DNA of 64,000 nt. Origin: Amycolatopsis jiangsuensis. GTDB lineage: Bacteria; Actinomycetota; Actinomycetes; Mycobacteriales; Pseudonocardiaceae. Below are positions 1 through 9,526 of this stretch, in pieces; positions within the stretch are counted from its first letter, which is position 1; each line of letters starts with the position of its first letter. The notes under the pieces are model-generated. The model was not told the origin of the DNA. It did no database searches and worked only from the letters and a program-made list of their open reading frames with translations. The position numbers and the translations under genes were made by a program. Location: assembly GCF_014204865.1 (NCBI RefSeq), contig NZ_JACHMG010000001.1, positions 6,784,501-6,848,500 on the forward strand, in the 5' to 3' direction.

Positions 1-1680
1 CCGCGTTATTCCCCGGCGTTCGGGAGCGTTTCCCGTGGCTGGGCCGCCGCCGTGCGGGAGCTGCCCAGGACGCCGGTCGTGCTGGCGGTCGACGGGCCGG
101 CCGCGCTCGACTGGCCGGCCGCGCTCGCCGGTCTCCGGGAAAGCCTTGCCGCGGAAGGGATCGCGCACCGGACGTTGGATCTGCGGGAGTACGAAGCGGA
201 CTGGTCCACCGTCCGCGCCCGCACCGGCGACGACGGCACCGACCCGTACTACCTGAAACTCGCCCGCAACAGCGTCGCGGACGTGTACCGCGAGCTTCCG
301 CGCCCCGCGCGTCCCGCCGCGGGCGTGCTGATGGTCTGCGGGCCCGGCGCCGCGCTGGTCGACCACGATGTGCTGTGGTACGCGGATCTGCCCAAGCGGT
401 ATGCCGAAGCGGCGGTCGCGGCGGGGGAGCTGCCGGTGGGGGTGAACCTCGGCCGCCACCGCGAACCCGGCGACCTGCGCCGGCTGTTCTACGCCGACTG
501 GCCGATGCTCGACGCGCACCGCGACCGCCTCGCCGGGGACGTCGATCGCTGGTTCGACGCCCGGCAGCCGGAAAGCCCGGCGTCGCTCAGTGGCGCGGCG
601 ATGCGGGTGACACTGGCGGCTCTCGCCACGCAGCCGGTACGGACCCGGCCCTACTTCAATTCGACGCCGTGGGGCGGCCAGTGGGCTGCGCGCGAACTCG
701 GTTTCGCGCCGCAGCGGGGAAATACCGCACTCGGCTACGAGCTGATCGCGCCCGAGTCCGGGGTGGTGGTCGGCAGCGACGCGGAAGCCGAGGTCGAGCT
801 GCCGTTCCAGCTGCTGTGCGTGCTGTACCCGGTGGAGATGCTCGGCGCCGAGGTGCACGCGGAGTTCGGCACCTCGTTCCCGATCCGGTTCGACTACCTC
901 GACACCGTCGACGGCGGCAACCTCTCGCTGCATCTGCACCCGCGCGCGGACTACATGCGTGCCCACTTCGGCTGGCCCTACACCCAGCACGAGTCCTACT
1001 ACGTCACCGAAAGCGCCGGTGCGCGCGTCTATCTCGGCCTGCAGGAGGACGCCGACCTCGGCTTGATGCGCAAGCAGGTCGAGGTGGCGATCGAACGCGG
1101 CGAGCAGCTGGAGGTGGAGCGCTTCGTGCAGCACCACCGCGCGCGAACGGGACAGCTCTACCTCATCCCGGCGGGCACCCCGCACGCTTCCGGCGCCGGC
1201 AATCTCGTGCTGGAGATCAGTGCGACGCCCTACTTGTACTCGCTGCGGTTCTACGACTGGCTGCGCAAGGACGCGCAGGGGAGGTCCCGTCCGCTGCCCT
1301 ACGCGCACGGGTTCGCCAACCTCGAGCACGCACGCCGGGGCACCGCCGTCGTCGACGACCTGATCCAGAGCCCGGAAACGCTTCGCGGCGGCCGGGGCTG
1401 GCGGGAAGAACTCCTCGGCGCGAATGCGGAGATGTTCTACGAGGTGCGGCGTTTCGTACTGGACGCGGACGCCGAGGAATCGGCCGAGGACGACACGGCC
1501 GGGCGGTTCCACGTTCTCAACGTTTCCGCGGGGGACGGGGTGCTGCTCGAAACCGCCGGCGGCGCGCGTCACGACCTGGTGTTCGCGGAAACGCTCACGG
1601 TCCCCGCCGCGACGGGTGCCTACCGGCTCCGCCCCCTGGGCTCCCGGCCGGTTCATGTGGTCAAAGCCCTGGTCCGCTGA
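1..1680 (+). CDS. Class I mannose-6-phosphate isomerase-like protein (5' partial)
   Basis: The frame is open from base 1, so the true start probably lies before the window. An internal GTG at 52 would give 542 residues, but the preceding in-frame residues read like coding sequence. The central part carries a cupin-type metal region (residues NLSLHLHP, then HESYY and a later GTPHASG), as in zinc-dependent type I phosphomannose isomerases, although the protein is longer than ManA (about 390 aa). It likely interconverts phosphorylated ketose and aldose sugars in the cytoplasm. It heads an operon with a sugar transporter, a ROK protein and a LacI regulator, which supports a sugar-catabolic role. 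The substrate cannot be read from the sequence. Confidence 0.75.
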   Translation, partial: PRYSPAFGSVSRGWAAAVRELPRTPVVLAVDGPAALDWPAALAGLRESLAAEGIAHRTLDLREYEADWSTVRARTGDDGTDPYYLKLARNSVADVYRELPRPARPAAGVLMVCGPGAALVDHDVLWYADLPKRYAEAAVAAGELPVGVNLGRHREPGDLRRLFYADWPMLDAHRDRLAGDVDRWFDARQPESPASLSGAAMRVTLAALATQPVRTRPYFNSTPWGGQWAARELGFAPQRGNTALGYELIAPESGVVVGSDAEAEVELPFQLLCVLYPVEMLGAEVHAEFGTSFPIRFDYLDTVDGGNLSLHLHPRADYMRAHFGWPYTQHESYYVTESAGARVYLGLQEDADLGLMRKQVEVAIERGEQLEVERFVQHHRARTGQLYLIPAGTPHASGAGNLVLEISATPYLYSLRFYDWLRKDAQGRSRPLPYAHGFANLEHARRGTAVVDDLIQSPETLRGGRGWREELLGANAEMFYEVRRFVLDADAEESAEDDTAGRFHVLNVSAGDGVLLETAGGARHDLVFAETLTVPAATGAYRLRPLGSRPVHVVKALVR

Positions 1681-1735
1681 CCGGGGATCGGGAGTGCCCG
1701 CGCCTCGCGGCGGCCGAAGGAGAAGGGGAAGTCAC

Positions 1736-3127
1736 GTGAACCGTTCGCCCGCACCGTCCCGCGCGCGTCCCGGCGCCGCTCCGTCCCGTTCGCTCATCGT
1801 CATCGCCGGCGTCAGCAGCCTCGGCGGCCTGCTCTTCGGTTATGACACCGGGATCATCTCCGGCGCGCTGCCGGCCATCGCCGGGGCGTTCGACCTGGCT
1901 GAGACCGGTCAGCAGCTGGTCACCAGCGCCATCGTGGTCGGGGCCATCCTCGGCGCGTACGCCTCGGGACGACTGTCCGACCGGCTCGGCCGCCGCCCGG
2001 CCATCATCGTGGCAGGCGCGGTGTTCGCGATCGGCGCCGTGCTCGCCGCTGTCGCGCCGGAAGCGTGGACGCTCGGCATCGCCCGGCTGGTACTGGGTTT
2101 CGCGGTCGGGCTCGCCGCGCAGGCGGTCCCGTTGTATGTCGCCGAACTCGCGCCTCCCGCCCGCCGTGGCGGTCTGGTCGTGATGTTCCAGCTCGCCATC
2201 ACCGTCGGGATCCTGTTCGCCTACCTCGCCGGCTACGCGCTCGACGGCAGCTGGCGGTGGATGTTCGGTCTCGGCGCGCTGCCCGCGGTCATGCTGCTGG
2301 CCGGAATGCTCGCGCTGCCGGAGAGCCCCCGGTGGCTGTTCACCCACCACGAGACCGCGGCGGCGCGGGCCGTGCTGCTCCGCGTCCGTGCCGACACCGC
2401 GGTCGTGGACGAGGAGCTGGGCCAGCTCGCCGAAACCCCGGCCACCGGTGACCAGCGCCGGCTGCGGACACTGCGCGCGCGGTGGCTCCGCCCTGCTCTC
2501 GTCGCCGGTCTCGGGCTGGCGATCGCGTCGCAGATCACCGGGATCAACGCGATCATCTACTACGCCCCGACGATCCTCGGCGACGCCGGCTTCGGCCGTT
2601 CCGCGGCCATGCTCACCACGGTCGGCGTCGGCGTGGTCAACCTCGTCATGGTGATCCTCGGAATCCGGCTGGTGGACGCGATCGGCCGCAGGCGGCTGCT
2701 GCTCGTGCTGATCCCCGGTGCGGTGCTGAGCCTCGCTGTCGTCGCCGTGGTCCTGATGACCGAGCCCGCCCCGCAGGGGGCCGGCCGGTGGCTCGTGATC
2801 CTCGGCGTGCTCGGCTACGTCGCCTGCAACGGCGGCAGCCTCTCGGTGGTCGTGTGGCTGGCCGGACCGGAGATGTACCCGCTGGGGGTCCGTTCGGTCG
2901 CGGTCGCGGTGTCCGGCTTCACGGTGTGGTTCTTCGACCTCCTGGTCAGCCTCACCACGCTCTCGCTCACCAGCGCGCTCGGCACCACCGGCACGTTCTG
3001 GCTGTTCGCGGTGGTCAACGCCGCCGCGTTCCTGTTCGTCTTCCGGTTCGTGCCGGAAACCCGCGGGCGCAGCCTGGAGGAGATCGAAAGCGCACTGCGT
3101 TCCGGTACGTTCACCGCGATGCGGTGA
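1736..3127 (+). CDS. Sugar porter family MFS transporter
   Basis: A 463-residue, 12-helix major facilitator. Family signatures are visible: GYDTGIISGAL in helix 1, the cytoplasmic loop SDRLGRRP after helix 2, PESPRWL before the central loop and PETRGRSLEEIE after helix 12. These match proton-coupled or facilitative monosaccharide porters (XylE/GLUT type). The GTG start at 1736 follows an AAGGAGA-rich stretch. It begins 56 bases after the isomerase-like gene and is followed by a ROK gene, so it probably imports the sugar handled by this operon. The exact sugar is unknown. Confidence 0.9.
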   Translation: MNRSPAPSRARPGAAPSRSLIVIAGVSSLGGLLFGYDTGIISGALPAIAGAFDLAETGQQLVTSAIVVGAILGAYASGRLSDRLGRRPAIIVAGAVFAIGAVLAAVAPEAWTLGIARLVLGFAVGLAAQAVPLYVAELAPPARRGGLVVMFQLAITVGILFAYLAGYALDGSWRWMFGLGALPAVMLLAGMLALPESPRWLFTHHETAAARAVLLRVRADTAVVDEELGQLAETPATGDQRRLRTLRARWLRPALVAGLGLAIASQITGINAIIYYAPTILGDAGFGRSAAMLTTVGVGVVNLVMVILGIRLVDAIGRRRLLLVLIPGAVLSLAVVAVVLMTEPAPQGAGRWLVILGVLGYVACNGGSLSVVVWLAGPEMYPLGVRSVAVAVSGFTVWFFDLLVSLTTLSLTSALGTTGTFWLFAVVNAAAFLFVFRFVPETRGRSLEEIESALRSGTFTAMR

Positions 3128-3144
3128 GACAGGCAGGTCGGCGG

Positions 3145-4074
3145 ATGCGTGAAACGGAACCGGTGCCGGTGCTGGAAGTCGGCGGTACGCACGTGACCGC
3201 CGCGCTGGTGGATCTGGCCGGCCGTGCGCCGGTGGGCAAGACGGTACGGCTGCCGCTGTCCACGCACGGCAGCGCGGTGGAGATCCTCGACTGCATCGGC
3301 GCGGCCGCGGCCATGGTCGGCGCGCCGGCGGCGGCGCGGTGGGGGGTTGCCGTGCCGGGCCCGTTCGACTACGCGCGCGGAATCGGCTTGTTCCGGGACG
3401 TCGGCAAGTTCGACACGCTCTACGGCATGGACCTCGGGGCGGAGCTGGCGCGGCGGATGCGGCGGGCGCCCGCCGGACTGCGGTTCCTCAACGACGCGGA
3501 CGCGTTCGGCATCGGCGAGTACCTGGCCGGAGCGGCTGCCGGGCACCGGCGCGCGGTCTGCCTCACCCTGCGCAGCGGGGTCGGTTCGGCGTTCCTCGAC
3601 GGCGGCGTTCCGGTGAACGAGGGGCCGCTGGTACCTCCGGAGGGCAGCGCCTACCTTCTACGGCACCGGGGCAGGCCGCTCGAGGAAACCGTGTCGCGAC
3701 GGGGAATTCGCACTGCCTACCTCCGGGCGACGGCCGGTGACACGGGCCCCGCGCCGGACGTGCGCGGCATTGCCGATCGTGCGCGCCGCGGCGACGAACA
3801 CGCACGGTTCGTGCTGGTCGATGCCTTCCACTCGCTGGGTGTGACGATGGCGCCGTGGCTGGAGAAGTTCGCGGCGACAGTGCTCATCGTCGGCGGTTCC
3901 ATCGCCGCGTCGTGGGACCTCGTGGAAGAACCGCTGCGCAGGGGTTTGCGGACGAGCTCGGACGCCGAGCCGCGCGTCGCGGAGCGTGCACTCGACGCAC
4001 CGCTGCTCGGCGCTGCCTGGTGGTCGGCGCAAGCCGTTCGTACCGGCGAAGAGGCCGCTGATCGCCTACAATGA
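3145..4074 (+). CDS. ROK family protein (sugar kinase-like)
   Basis: A 309-residue ROK protein starting at ATG 3145, 18 bases after the transporter. The N-terminal phosphate-binding segment reads VLEVGGTHVTAALVD, and GVAVPGPFD with FLNDADAFGIGEYLAG matches the ROK sugar-binding region, including the catalytic-type Asp of the ND motif. The usual Cys-rich zinc motif (CxCGxxGC) is not visible: the corresponding stretch reads EGSAYLLRHRGRPLEE. It could be a glucokinase-like kinase acting on the imported sugar or a ROK protein with altered activity. Loss of the zinc motif is the main oddity. Confidence 0.82.
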   Translation: MRETEPVPVLEVGGTHVTAALVDLAGRAPVGKTVRLPLSTHGSAVEILDCIGAAAAMVGAPAAARWGVAVPGPFDYARGIGLFRDVGKFDTLYGMDLGAELARRMRRAPAGLRFLNDADAFGIGEYLAGAAAGHRRAVCLTLRSGVGSAFLDGGVPVNEGPLVPPEGSAYLLRHRGRPLEETVSRRGIRTAYLRATAGDTGPAPDVRGIADRARRGDEHARFVLVDAFHSLGVTMAPWLEKFAATVLIVGGSIAASWDLVEEPLRRGLRTSSDAEPRVAERALDAPLLGAAWWSAQAVRTGEEAADRLQ

Positions 4075-4138
4075 GGGCGTTACCACCGTTTTCACAGAGC
4101 TCGGTTCACAGCTCGATCTCACAGAGAGTGCCTTCGCA

Positions 4139-5164
4139 GTGCCCCCGAACGGCAGCACCGGCCCCACGGGCACTGCCGCGCCCACCATGCGCGACGTCGC
4201 CGCGCGCGCCGGGGTCAGCGCGATGACCGTGTCGCGGGTGCTCAAGGACGAGAACGTCAGCGCGGCGACCAGGGACCGGGTCCTCACCGCGGTGCGCGAG
4301 CTGGGTTATCGCCGCAACGAGGTCGCCCGCAACCTTCGCCTCGGCCGGTCCAGCGGCATGATCGGACTGGTCGTCACCAACCTCGGCAACCCGTTCTACT
4401 CCCAGCTCGCGCTCGGCGCCGAGCAGGTGGCCGAGAAACACGGCCTGCGGCTGGTCCTCGGCCACACCGCGGGACTCGCCCAGCGCGAATACGAACTGGT
4501 CGACGACCTGGTGTCCCGCCGGGTGGACGGGATGATCGTGGTGCCCGCCGGGTCGGCGCAGCAGCACCTGGATCCGGTGTCGCTCGGCGGTGTCCCGGTC
4601 GTGCTCGCGTCGAGCCCGCCGGCCGGGATCGAGGTCGACGCCGTGCTCGTGGACGACTTCGGCGGCGCTCGCGCGGCCACCGCGGACCTGCTCGCCGCCG
4701 GGCATCGCGCGGTCGGCTTCCTCGGCAACCCGCCGACGTTGTTCACCGGCGCCGAACGCTTCCGCGGCTACTGGGCGGCACACGAGGAGGCCGGCCTGGT
4801 GCCGCGCGAGGAATGGATCCGCCGCGGCCCCGACGACATCCCGACCGCCGCGGCGGCCGCGCGGGAGCTGCTGGACCGTGCCGATCCGCCGACGGCGTTG
4901 TTCTGCACCAACAACCGGATGACACTGGGTACCTACCGCGAGATCCGCCGGCTCGGCGCCGCGACGGCGCTCGCCGGATTCGACGATTTCGAAATGGCGG
5001 ATCTGCTCGACCGGCCGATCACCATCGCGTCCTACGACCCGGGGGAAATCGGCCGTCGCGCGGCGGAACTGCTCCTGAGTCGGCTCGAGCAGGGCCCGAA
5101 CGCGGTGCCAGGGTTGACCCGCCGCCTGGTGGTACCGACCACGCTGGTGCACTACGGCCGCTGA
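4139..5164 (+). CDS. LacI family transcriptional regulator
   Basis: A LacI/GalR repressor. The helix-turn-helix reads MRDVAARAGVSAMTVSRVL with hinge RRNEVARNLRLG, followed by a periplasmic-binding-protein-like effector domain. The frame is open further upstream; GTG 4139 gives 341 aa and ATG 4187 gives 325 aa with the HTH at the extreme N-terminus, so the start is uncertain. It lies 64 bases after the ROK gene on the same strand and probably controls the sugar operon at 1-4074. The short gap has a TACAAT hexamer (4068-4073) overlapping the ROK stop and repeated TCACAG/CTCG words, which could be a promoter and operator of its own. Confidence 0.88.
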   Translation: MPPNGSTGPTGTAAPTMRDVAARAGVSAMTVSRVLKDENVSAATRDRVLTAVRELGYRRNEVARNLRLGRSSGMIGLVVTNLGNPFYSQLALGAEQVAEKHGLRLVLGHTAGLAQREYELVDDLVSRRVDGMIVVPAGSAQQHLDPVSLGGVPVVLASSPPAGIEVDAVLVDDFGGARAATADLLAAGHRAVGFLGNPPTLFTGAERFRGYWAAHEEAGLVPREEWIRRGPDDIPTAAAAARELLDRADPPTALFCTNNRMTLGTYREIRRLGAATALAGFDDFEMADLLDRPITIASYDPGEIGRRAAELLLSRLEQGPNAVPGLTRRLVVPTTLVHYGR

Positions 5165-5207
5165 TCGTCGCGCCGTCCCGGAGATGGCTGTGGGCCGTGT
5201 TCCGCAC

Positions 5208-6251
5208 TCACCGCTGCGAGCCACACGAGTCGCGGACCACGAGTTTCGTCGGCAGCCGCACCGGTTCCGGGACCTCGTCGCTGTCGAGCATCGACAGCAG
5301 CGCGCCTGCCGCGGCGGTGCCGAAGCCCCGCTTGTCCTGGGCCACCGTCGTCAACGCCGGGTCGACCAGCGACGCCACTTCGATGTCGTCGAAACCCACC
5401 ACCGCCACGTCGTCCGGTACCCGGCACCCGGCCGCGCGAGCCGCCAGCAACGCCCCCACGGCCATCTCGTCGCTGGCCGCGAACACCGCCGTCGGTGGGT
5501 CCGCACGAGCCAGCAGGCGCCGCATCTCCGCGAATCCGCTCTCGCGGTAGAAGTCCCCGGTGACGACGAGGTCTTCGCGGAAAGGCAGCTCCGCTTCCGC
5601 CAGCCCACGCAGGTAGCCGTCGGTGCGGGCGGCGGCGGGCACGTTGCCGTGCGGGCCGGTGATCGTCGCGATCCGGCGGTGCCCGAGCGCGGCCAGGTGC
5701 CGGACGGCGTCTGCCGCACCCGACGCGTTGTCTGAGGTCACGTAGGTCGCGCGTGGTCCGGAAAGGGCCACGTCCAGCGCGACGCACGGCAGTCCGGAAT
5801 GGGCGAACGCGCTGAACGCCTCGGCGTCGGTCCCGCTGTCGATGAGCACCAGACCGGCCAGATGGTGGCGCCGCGTCATGCTGACGTACGCGACCGGGTC
5901 GGCCAGCGAGGCGCCGGGATTGCGGCTGCCGCTGTCGTCGCTCGTGGCGAGCATCAGCAGGTGGTAGCCGCGCGAGCTCAACGCGGATTTGAGGCCCAGC
6001 AAGAGGTCCTGCAGAAACGGGTGCCGCCAGCTGTGCCGCCGGTGGTCGGTGTCCCAGACCAGCCCGACCATCGTCGAGCGCTGCCGCGACAGCGCCCGCG
6101 CCGCTTCGTTCGGCGAGAAGTCGAGGTCCCGCGCGACCCGCTCGACGTGTTCGCGGGTCGCCGCGCTGACCGTCGCGGGACGGTTGAACACCCGCGACAC
6201 GGTCGCGACCGAAACCCCGCAGAGCTGCGCAATCTGGCGAGCGGTGACCAT
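5208..6251 (-). CDS. cebR: LacI family regulator, CebR-like
   Basis: A complete 347-residue LacI-type repressor. Its HTH reads TARQIAQLCGVSVATVSRVF, the hinge follows, and a type I periplasmic-binding fold forms the rest. It is divergent from an ABC sugar-uptake operon ending in a GH1 beta-glucosidase, the arrangement of cebR with cebEFG-bglC in Streptomyces. The shared promoter holds a near-perfect copy of the 14-bp CebR operator. By analogy it represses uptake and hydrolysis of cellobiose or a related glucoside until the inducer binds. The cebR assignment rests on context and operator, not on a sequence comparison. Confidence 0.82.
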   Translation of the reverse strand: MVTARQIAQLCGVSVATVSRVFNRPATVSAATREHVERVARDLDFSPNEAARALSRQRSTMVGLVWDTDHRRHSWRHPFLQDLLLGLKSALSSRGYHLLMLATSDDSGSRNPGASLADPVAYVSMTRRHHLAGLVLIDSGTDAEAFSAFAHSGLPCVALDVALSGPRATYVTSDNASGAADAVRHLAALGHRRIATITGPHGNVPAAARTDGYLRGLAEAELPFREDLVVTGDFYRESGFAEMRRLLARADPPTAVFAASDEMAVGALLAARAAGCRVPDDVAVVGFDDIEVASLVDPALTTVAQDKRGFGTAAAGALLSMLDSDEVPEPVRLPTKLVVRDSCGSQR

Positions 6252-6266
6252 GTCGACCTCCGGAGC

Positions 6267-6280
6267 TGTAACGGGTTACA
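6267..6280. promoter_or_regulatory. Palindromic operator TGTAACGGGTTACA
   Basis: Perfect 6-bp arms TGTAAC/GTTACA around a GG centre, 16 bases upstream of the cebR-like ATG. LacI regulators bind short palindromes of this kind; this site could serve autoregulation or a second regulator. Confidence 0.6.
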
Positions 6281-6352
6281 TCTGTAGCACACGGCGTCTG
6301 TCTGCAGTAATGCCGATCAAGGTTACCGCTTCGTTACTTGACGCGCGTCGCC

Positions 6353-6366
6353 TGGGAGCGCTCTCA
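6353..6366. promoter_or_regulatory. CebR-type operator
   Basis: TGGGAGCGCTCTCA differs at one base from the published CebR palindrome TGGGAGCGCTCCCA. It lies 46 bases upstream of the solute-binding-protein start, where a bound repressor would block transcription of the cebEFG-bglC-like operon. Confidence 0.78.
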
Positions 6367-6411
6367 TAGGTCCTGCGTTTTCCGACCGGCCCGCAGAACA
6401 ACGGAGATCTC

Positions 6412-7695
6412 ATGCGCCCGAAAACGACATCCCGCAGAATCCGCCTCGTCGCCGGCGCGGTGTGCGCCGGCCTGGCCGCGGTCGCCGCACTGAGCGGCTG
6501 CGGGAGCGGAGACTCCGGCGGGAAGGTCAAGCTCAGCCTCGGCCTGTTCGGCAACTTCGGCTACCCGGCCCTGATCAAGGAATACCAGGCCGCGCATCCG
6601 AACATCGAGATCACCGAGCGGACCGCGGCCTACTCCGACCACCACAAGAACCTCGCCGCGCACCTGGCCACCGGCGGCGGTGCCGCGGACATCGAGGCGA
6701 TCGACACCGGCTACGTCGCCCAGTTCAAGGCCACGCCGGACAAGTTCGTCGACCTCAACACCGTCGGCGGCGACAAGCTCAAGGACCGCTGGCTGAGCTG
6801 GAAGTGGGCGGCGTCGCAGGCCAAGGGCGGGCAGCAGATCGGCTACGGCACCGACGTCGGCGGCCTGGCCATCTGCTACCGCCGCGATCTGTTCGAGAAG
6901 GCCGGGCTTCCGGTCGACCGCGACGAGGTCGCCGCGCTCTGGCCGACCTGGCAGGCGTTCTTCGCCACGGGCAAGCGTTTCCAGGCCCACGCTCCGAACG
7001 GCGTCAAGTTCATGGACGGCGGCCCGACCGTGCTCAACGCGATCTTCGGCCAGGCACCCGTCGGGTACTACGACCGGAGCGACAAGCTCGTCGTCGACAG
7101 CAACGCGGCGCTGCGCCAGGGCTGGAACCAGGTCGTCGACGCGGTCAAGTCGAACCTGAGCGCCGGGCTGCTCTACAGCACGCCCACCTGGAACACCGGG
7201 TTCACGCAGAGCCAGTTCGCCACGGTCACCTGCCCGGCCTGGATGATGCCCAAGATCAAGGACCAGGCGCCGGACACCGCGGGCAAGTGGGACGTCGCGA
7301 CCGTGCCCGGCGGGGGCGGCAACTGGGGCGGCTCGTACCTGACGGTTCCGAAACAAGGCAAGCACACCAAGGAAGCCGCCGACCTCGCCGCGTGGCTGAC
7401 CGCGCCCGAGCAGCAGGCGAAGGTCTTCACCAGCGAGGGTCTGCTCCCGTCGACGCCGTCGCTCTACGACGACCCGAAGATCTCCGGCTACACCAACCCG
7501 TTCTTCAACGACGCGCCCGTCGGCAAGCTCTTCACCGATGCGGCGAAGAACCTGAACCCGCAGTACCAGGGCCCCAAGGCCGGTGACGTCCAGACGGAGT
7601 TCGGCAACGCGATGCAGCGCGTCGAGCAGGGCAAGCAGGACGGAGCGGCAGCGTGGCAGCAACTGGTGGGCGACGTCGCGAAGCTGCAGAGTTGA
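6412..7695 (+). CDS. cebE: ABC transporter solute-binding lipoprotein, CebE-like
   Basis: A 427-residue lipoprotein: basic N-terminus, hydrophobic stretch and lipobox ALSGC around residues 23-27. After cleavage the Cys would be lipidated and the protein anchored outside the membrane. The rest is a family 1 extracellular solute-binding protein (sugar class). It is the first gene of the operon behind the CebR-type operator, overlaps the next gene, and is followed by two permeases and a beta-glucosidase, so a beta-glucoside such as cellobiose is the likely ligand. No ATPase gene is present; actinobacterial ceb systems share the distant MsiK ATPase. Confidence 0.85.
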   Translation: MRPKTTSRRIRLVAGAVCAGLAAVAALSGCGSGDSGGKVKLSLGLFGNFGYPALIKEYQAAHPNIEITERTAAYSDHHKNLAAHLATGGGAADIEAIDTGYVAQFKATPDKFVDLNTVGGDKLKDRWLSWKWAASQAKGGQQIGYGTDVGGLAICYRRDLFEKAGLPVDRDEVAALWPTWQAFFATGKRFQAHAPNGVKFMDGGPTVLNAIFGQAPVGYYDRSDKLVVDSNAALRQGWNQVVDAVKSNLSAGLLYSTPTWNTGFTQSQFATVTCPAWMMPKIKDQAPDTAGKWDVATVPGGGGNWGGSYLTVPKQGKHTKEAADLAAWLTAPEQQAKVFTSEGLLPSTPSLYDDPKISGYTNPFFNDAPVGKLFTDAAKNLNPQYQGPKAGDVQTEFGNAMQRVEQGKQDGAAAWQQLVGDVAKLQS

Positions 7696-8627
7696 TGGCT
7701 TCACCCGGAACGCTGAGCCGGGCCGATCGGCGGCACAAGTGGAGCGTGAAACTGTCGCCGTTCGGCTTCATCAGCCCGTACTTCCTGATCTTCGGCATCT
7801 TCGGGCTGTTCCCGTTGCTGTACACGGCTTTCGTGTCGTTGCAGAAGCGGAACCTGCTCGACGCCGACGCCGCGACGTTCATCGGGTTCGGCAACTACGA
7901 GCGGCTGCTGCTGCACGACCCGTACTTCTGGAACGCGATGGGGAACACGGTCAGCCTGTGGCTGATGACCACGATCCCGCAGATCCTGTTCGCGCTCGGC
8001 ATCGCGCACCTGCTCAACCGGCGGCTGCGCGGACGGACGCTGTTCCGGATGGGCATGATCCTGCCGAACATCACCTCGGTGGCGGCGGTGACGATCATCT
8101 TCGCGCAGCTGTTCGGCCGGGACTTCGGTCTGGTCAACTGGGTGCTGAGCTGGTTCGGGGCCGGTGAGGTCGACTGGCAGGCGGGCACGGCCAGCTCGCA
8201 CACCGCCATCGCGGCGATGGTCGTGTGGCGCTGGACCGGCTACCACGCCCTGATCTTCCTGGCGTCGATGCAGGCGATCCCGTCGACCATGTACGAGGCC
8301 GCCACCCTCGACGGCGCCAACGGGTGGCAGCAGTTCTGGCGGATCACCGTGCCGCTGCTGCGGCCGCAGATCATCTTCTCCACGGTGATCGCGACGACCG
8401 GGAACATGCGGCTGCTCGCCGAGCCGCTGCTGTTCAACCCCGGTACGGCGGCCGCCACCGGCGGCTCGGACCGGCAGTTCCAGACCGCCGCGCTCTACCT
8501 CTACGAACAGGGTTTCACCAAGTACGACTTCGGCTACAGCTCGGCGATCGCGTTGGTGCTCGCCGTCGTGACGATGCTCGTCGCGGGCCTGTCGTACCTG
8601 GTGACCCGGCGCATCCAGACGGATTGA
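7695..8627 (+). CDS. cebF: ABC sugar permease, CebF-like (MalF type)
   Basis: A 310-residue inner-membrane permease with about six helices. The EAA loop reads YEAATLDGANGWQQFWRITVP, the docking site for the ATPase. ATG 7695 overlaps the stop codon of the binding protein by one base, indicating translational coupling. It pairs with the next permease to form the channel of a CUT1 carbohydrate importer. Confidence 0.9.
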   Translation: MASPGTLSRADRRHKWSVKLSPFGFISPYFLIFGIFGLFPLLYTAFVSLQKRNLLDADAATFIGFGNYERLLLHDPYFWNAMGNTVSLWLMTTIPQILFALGIAHLLNRRLRGRTLFRMGMILPNITSVAAVTIIFAQLFGRDFGLVNWVLSWFGAGEVDWQAGTASSHTAIAAMVVWRWTGYHALIFLASMQAIPSTMYEAATLDGANGWQQFWRITVPLLRPQIIFSTVIATTGNMRLLAEPLLFNPGTAAATGGSDRQFQTAALYLYEQGFTKYDFGYSSAIALVLAVVTMLVAGLSYLVTRRIQTD

Positions 8628-8636
8628 GGAGCGGAC

Positions 8637-9509
8637 ATGACCACCGTGCTGACCCCGCCCACGACCACGCCAGGGCGGACCCGGCGGATCGTCCGGCGCG
8701 TCACGAGCCCGTGGACCTACGCCGGGCTGATCGCGATCCTCGCCGGTTCGGCGTTCCCGGTGTACTGGTCGCTGGTCGTCTCCTCGCAGACGAACGAGGC
8801 GGTCGGCAGCGTGCCGCCGGTGCTGCTGCCCGGCGGGCACCTGTTCGAGAACATCGCCAGGGTCTTCGACGAGACGGACTTCGCGCTGGCGCTGGGGAAC
8901 TCGCTGATCGTCGCGGGCACGATCACCGTCTCGGTGGTGCTGTTCTCGACACTCGCCGGGTTCGCCTTCGCCAAGATGCGGTTCCGCGGGCGCACCGCGT
9001 TGCTGCTCGTCGTGGTCGCCACCCAGGCGATCCCGACCGAACTGGGCGTGGTCCCGCTCTACATGATGATGGCCGACCTCGGCTGGGCCGGGCAACTGCA
9101 GGCGGTGATCGTCCCCGGCCTGGTCACCGCGTTCGGCGTGTTCTACATGCGCCAGTACTTCGAGCACGCCCTGCCACTGGAGCTGCTGGAGGCCGGGCGG
9201 ATGGACGGCTGCGGGCCGCTGCGGCTGTTCTGGCACGTCGCCCTGCCCACGGCCCGCCCGGCCGCGGCGGTCCTCGGCCTGTTCACGTTCATGCAGGCCT
9301 GGAACGACTTCTTCTGGCCACTGGTCGTGCTCGTGCCGGAGAACCCGACCGTCCAAACCGCACTGTCCACTCTGGCCAGTGGTTACACCACCGACTACAC
9401 GCTCGTGCTCACCGCCGCGACCATCGGCACCATCCCCGTCCTCGTCGTGTTCCTGCTGTTCGGCCGCCAGATCGTCGGCGGCATCATGCAGGGCGCGCTC
9501 AAGGGCTGA
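8637..9509 (+). CDS. cebG: ABC sugar permease, CebG-like (MalG type)
   Basis: A 290-residue permease with six predicted helices. The EAA-like loop reads LLEAGRMDGCGPLRLFWHVALP, matching the MalG-type partner of CUT1 transporters. It starts 9 bases after the first permease with GAGGAGCGG in front of the ATG. The N-terminal 25 residues are hydrophilic. Confidence 0.9.
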   Translation: MTTVLTPPTTTPGRTRRIVRRVTSPWTYAGLIAILAGSAFPVYWSLVVSSQTNEAVGSVPPVLLPGGHLFENIARVFDETDFALALGNSLIVAGTITVSVVLFSTLAGFAFAKMRFRGRTALLLVVVATQAIPTELGVVPLYMMMADLGWAGQLQAVIVPGLVTAFGVFYMRQYFEHALPLELLEAGRMDGCGPLRLFWHVALPTARPAAAVLGLFTFMQAWNDFFWPLVVLVPENPTVQTALSTLASGYTTDYTLVLTAATIGTIPVLVVFLLFGRQIVGGIMQGALKG

Positions 9510-9526
9510 CCTCTCCGGAGCTCATC

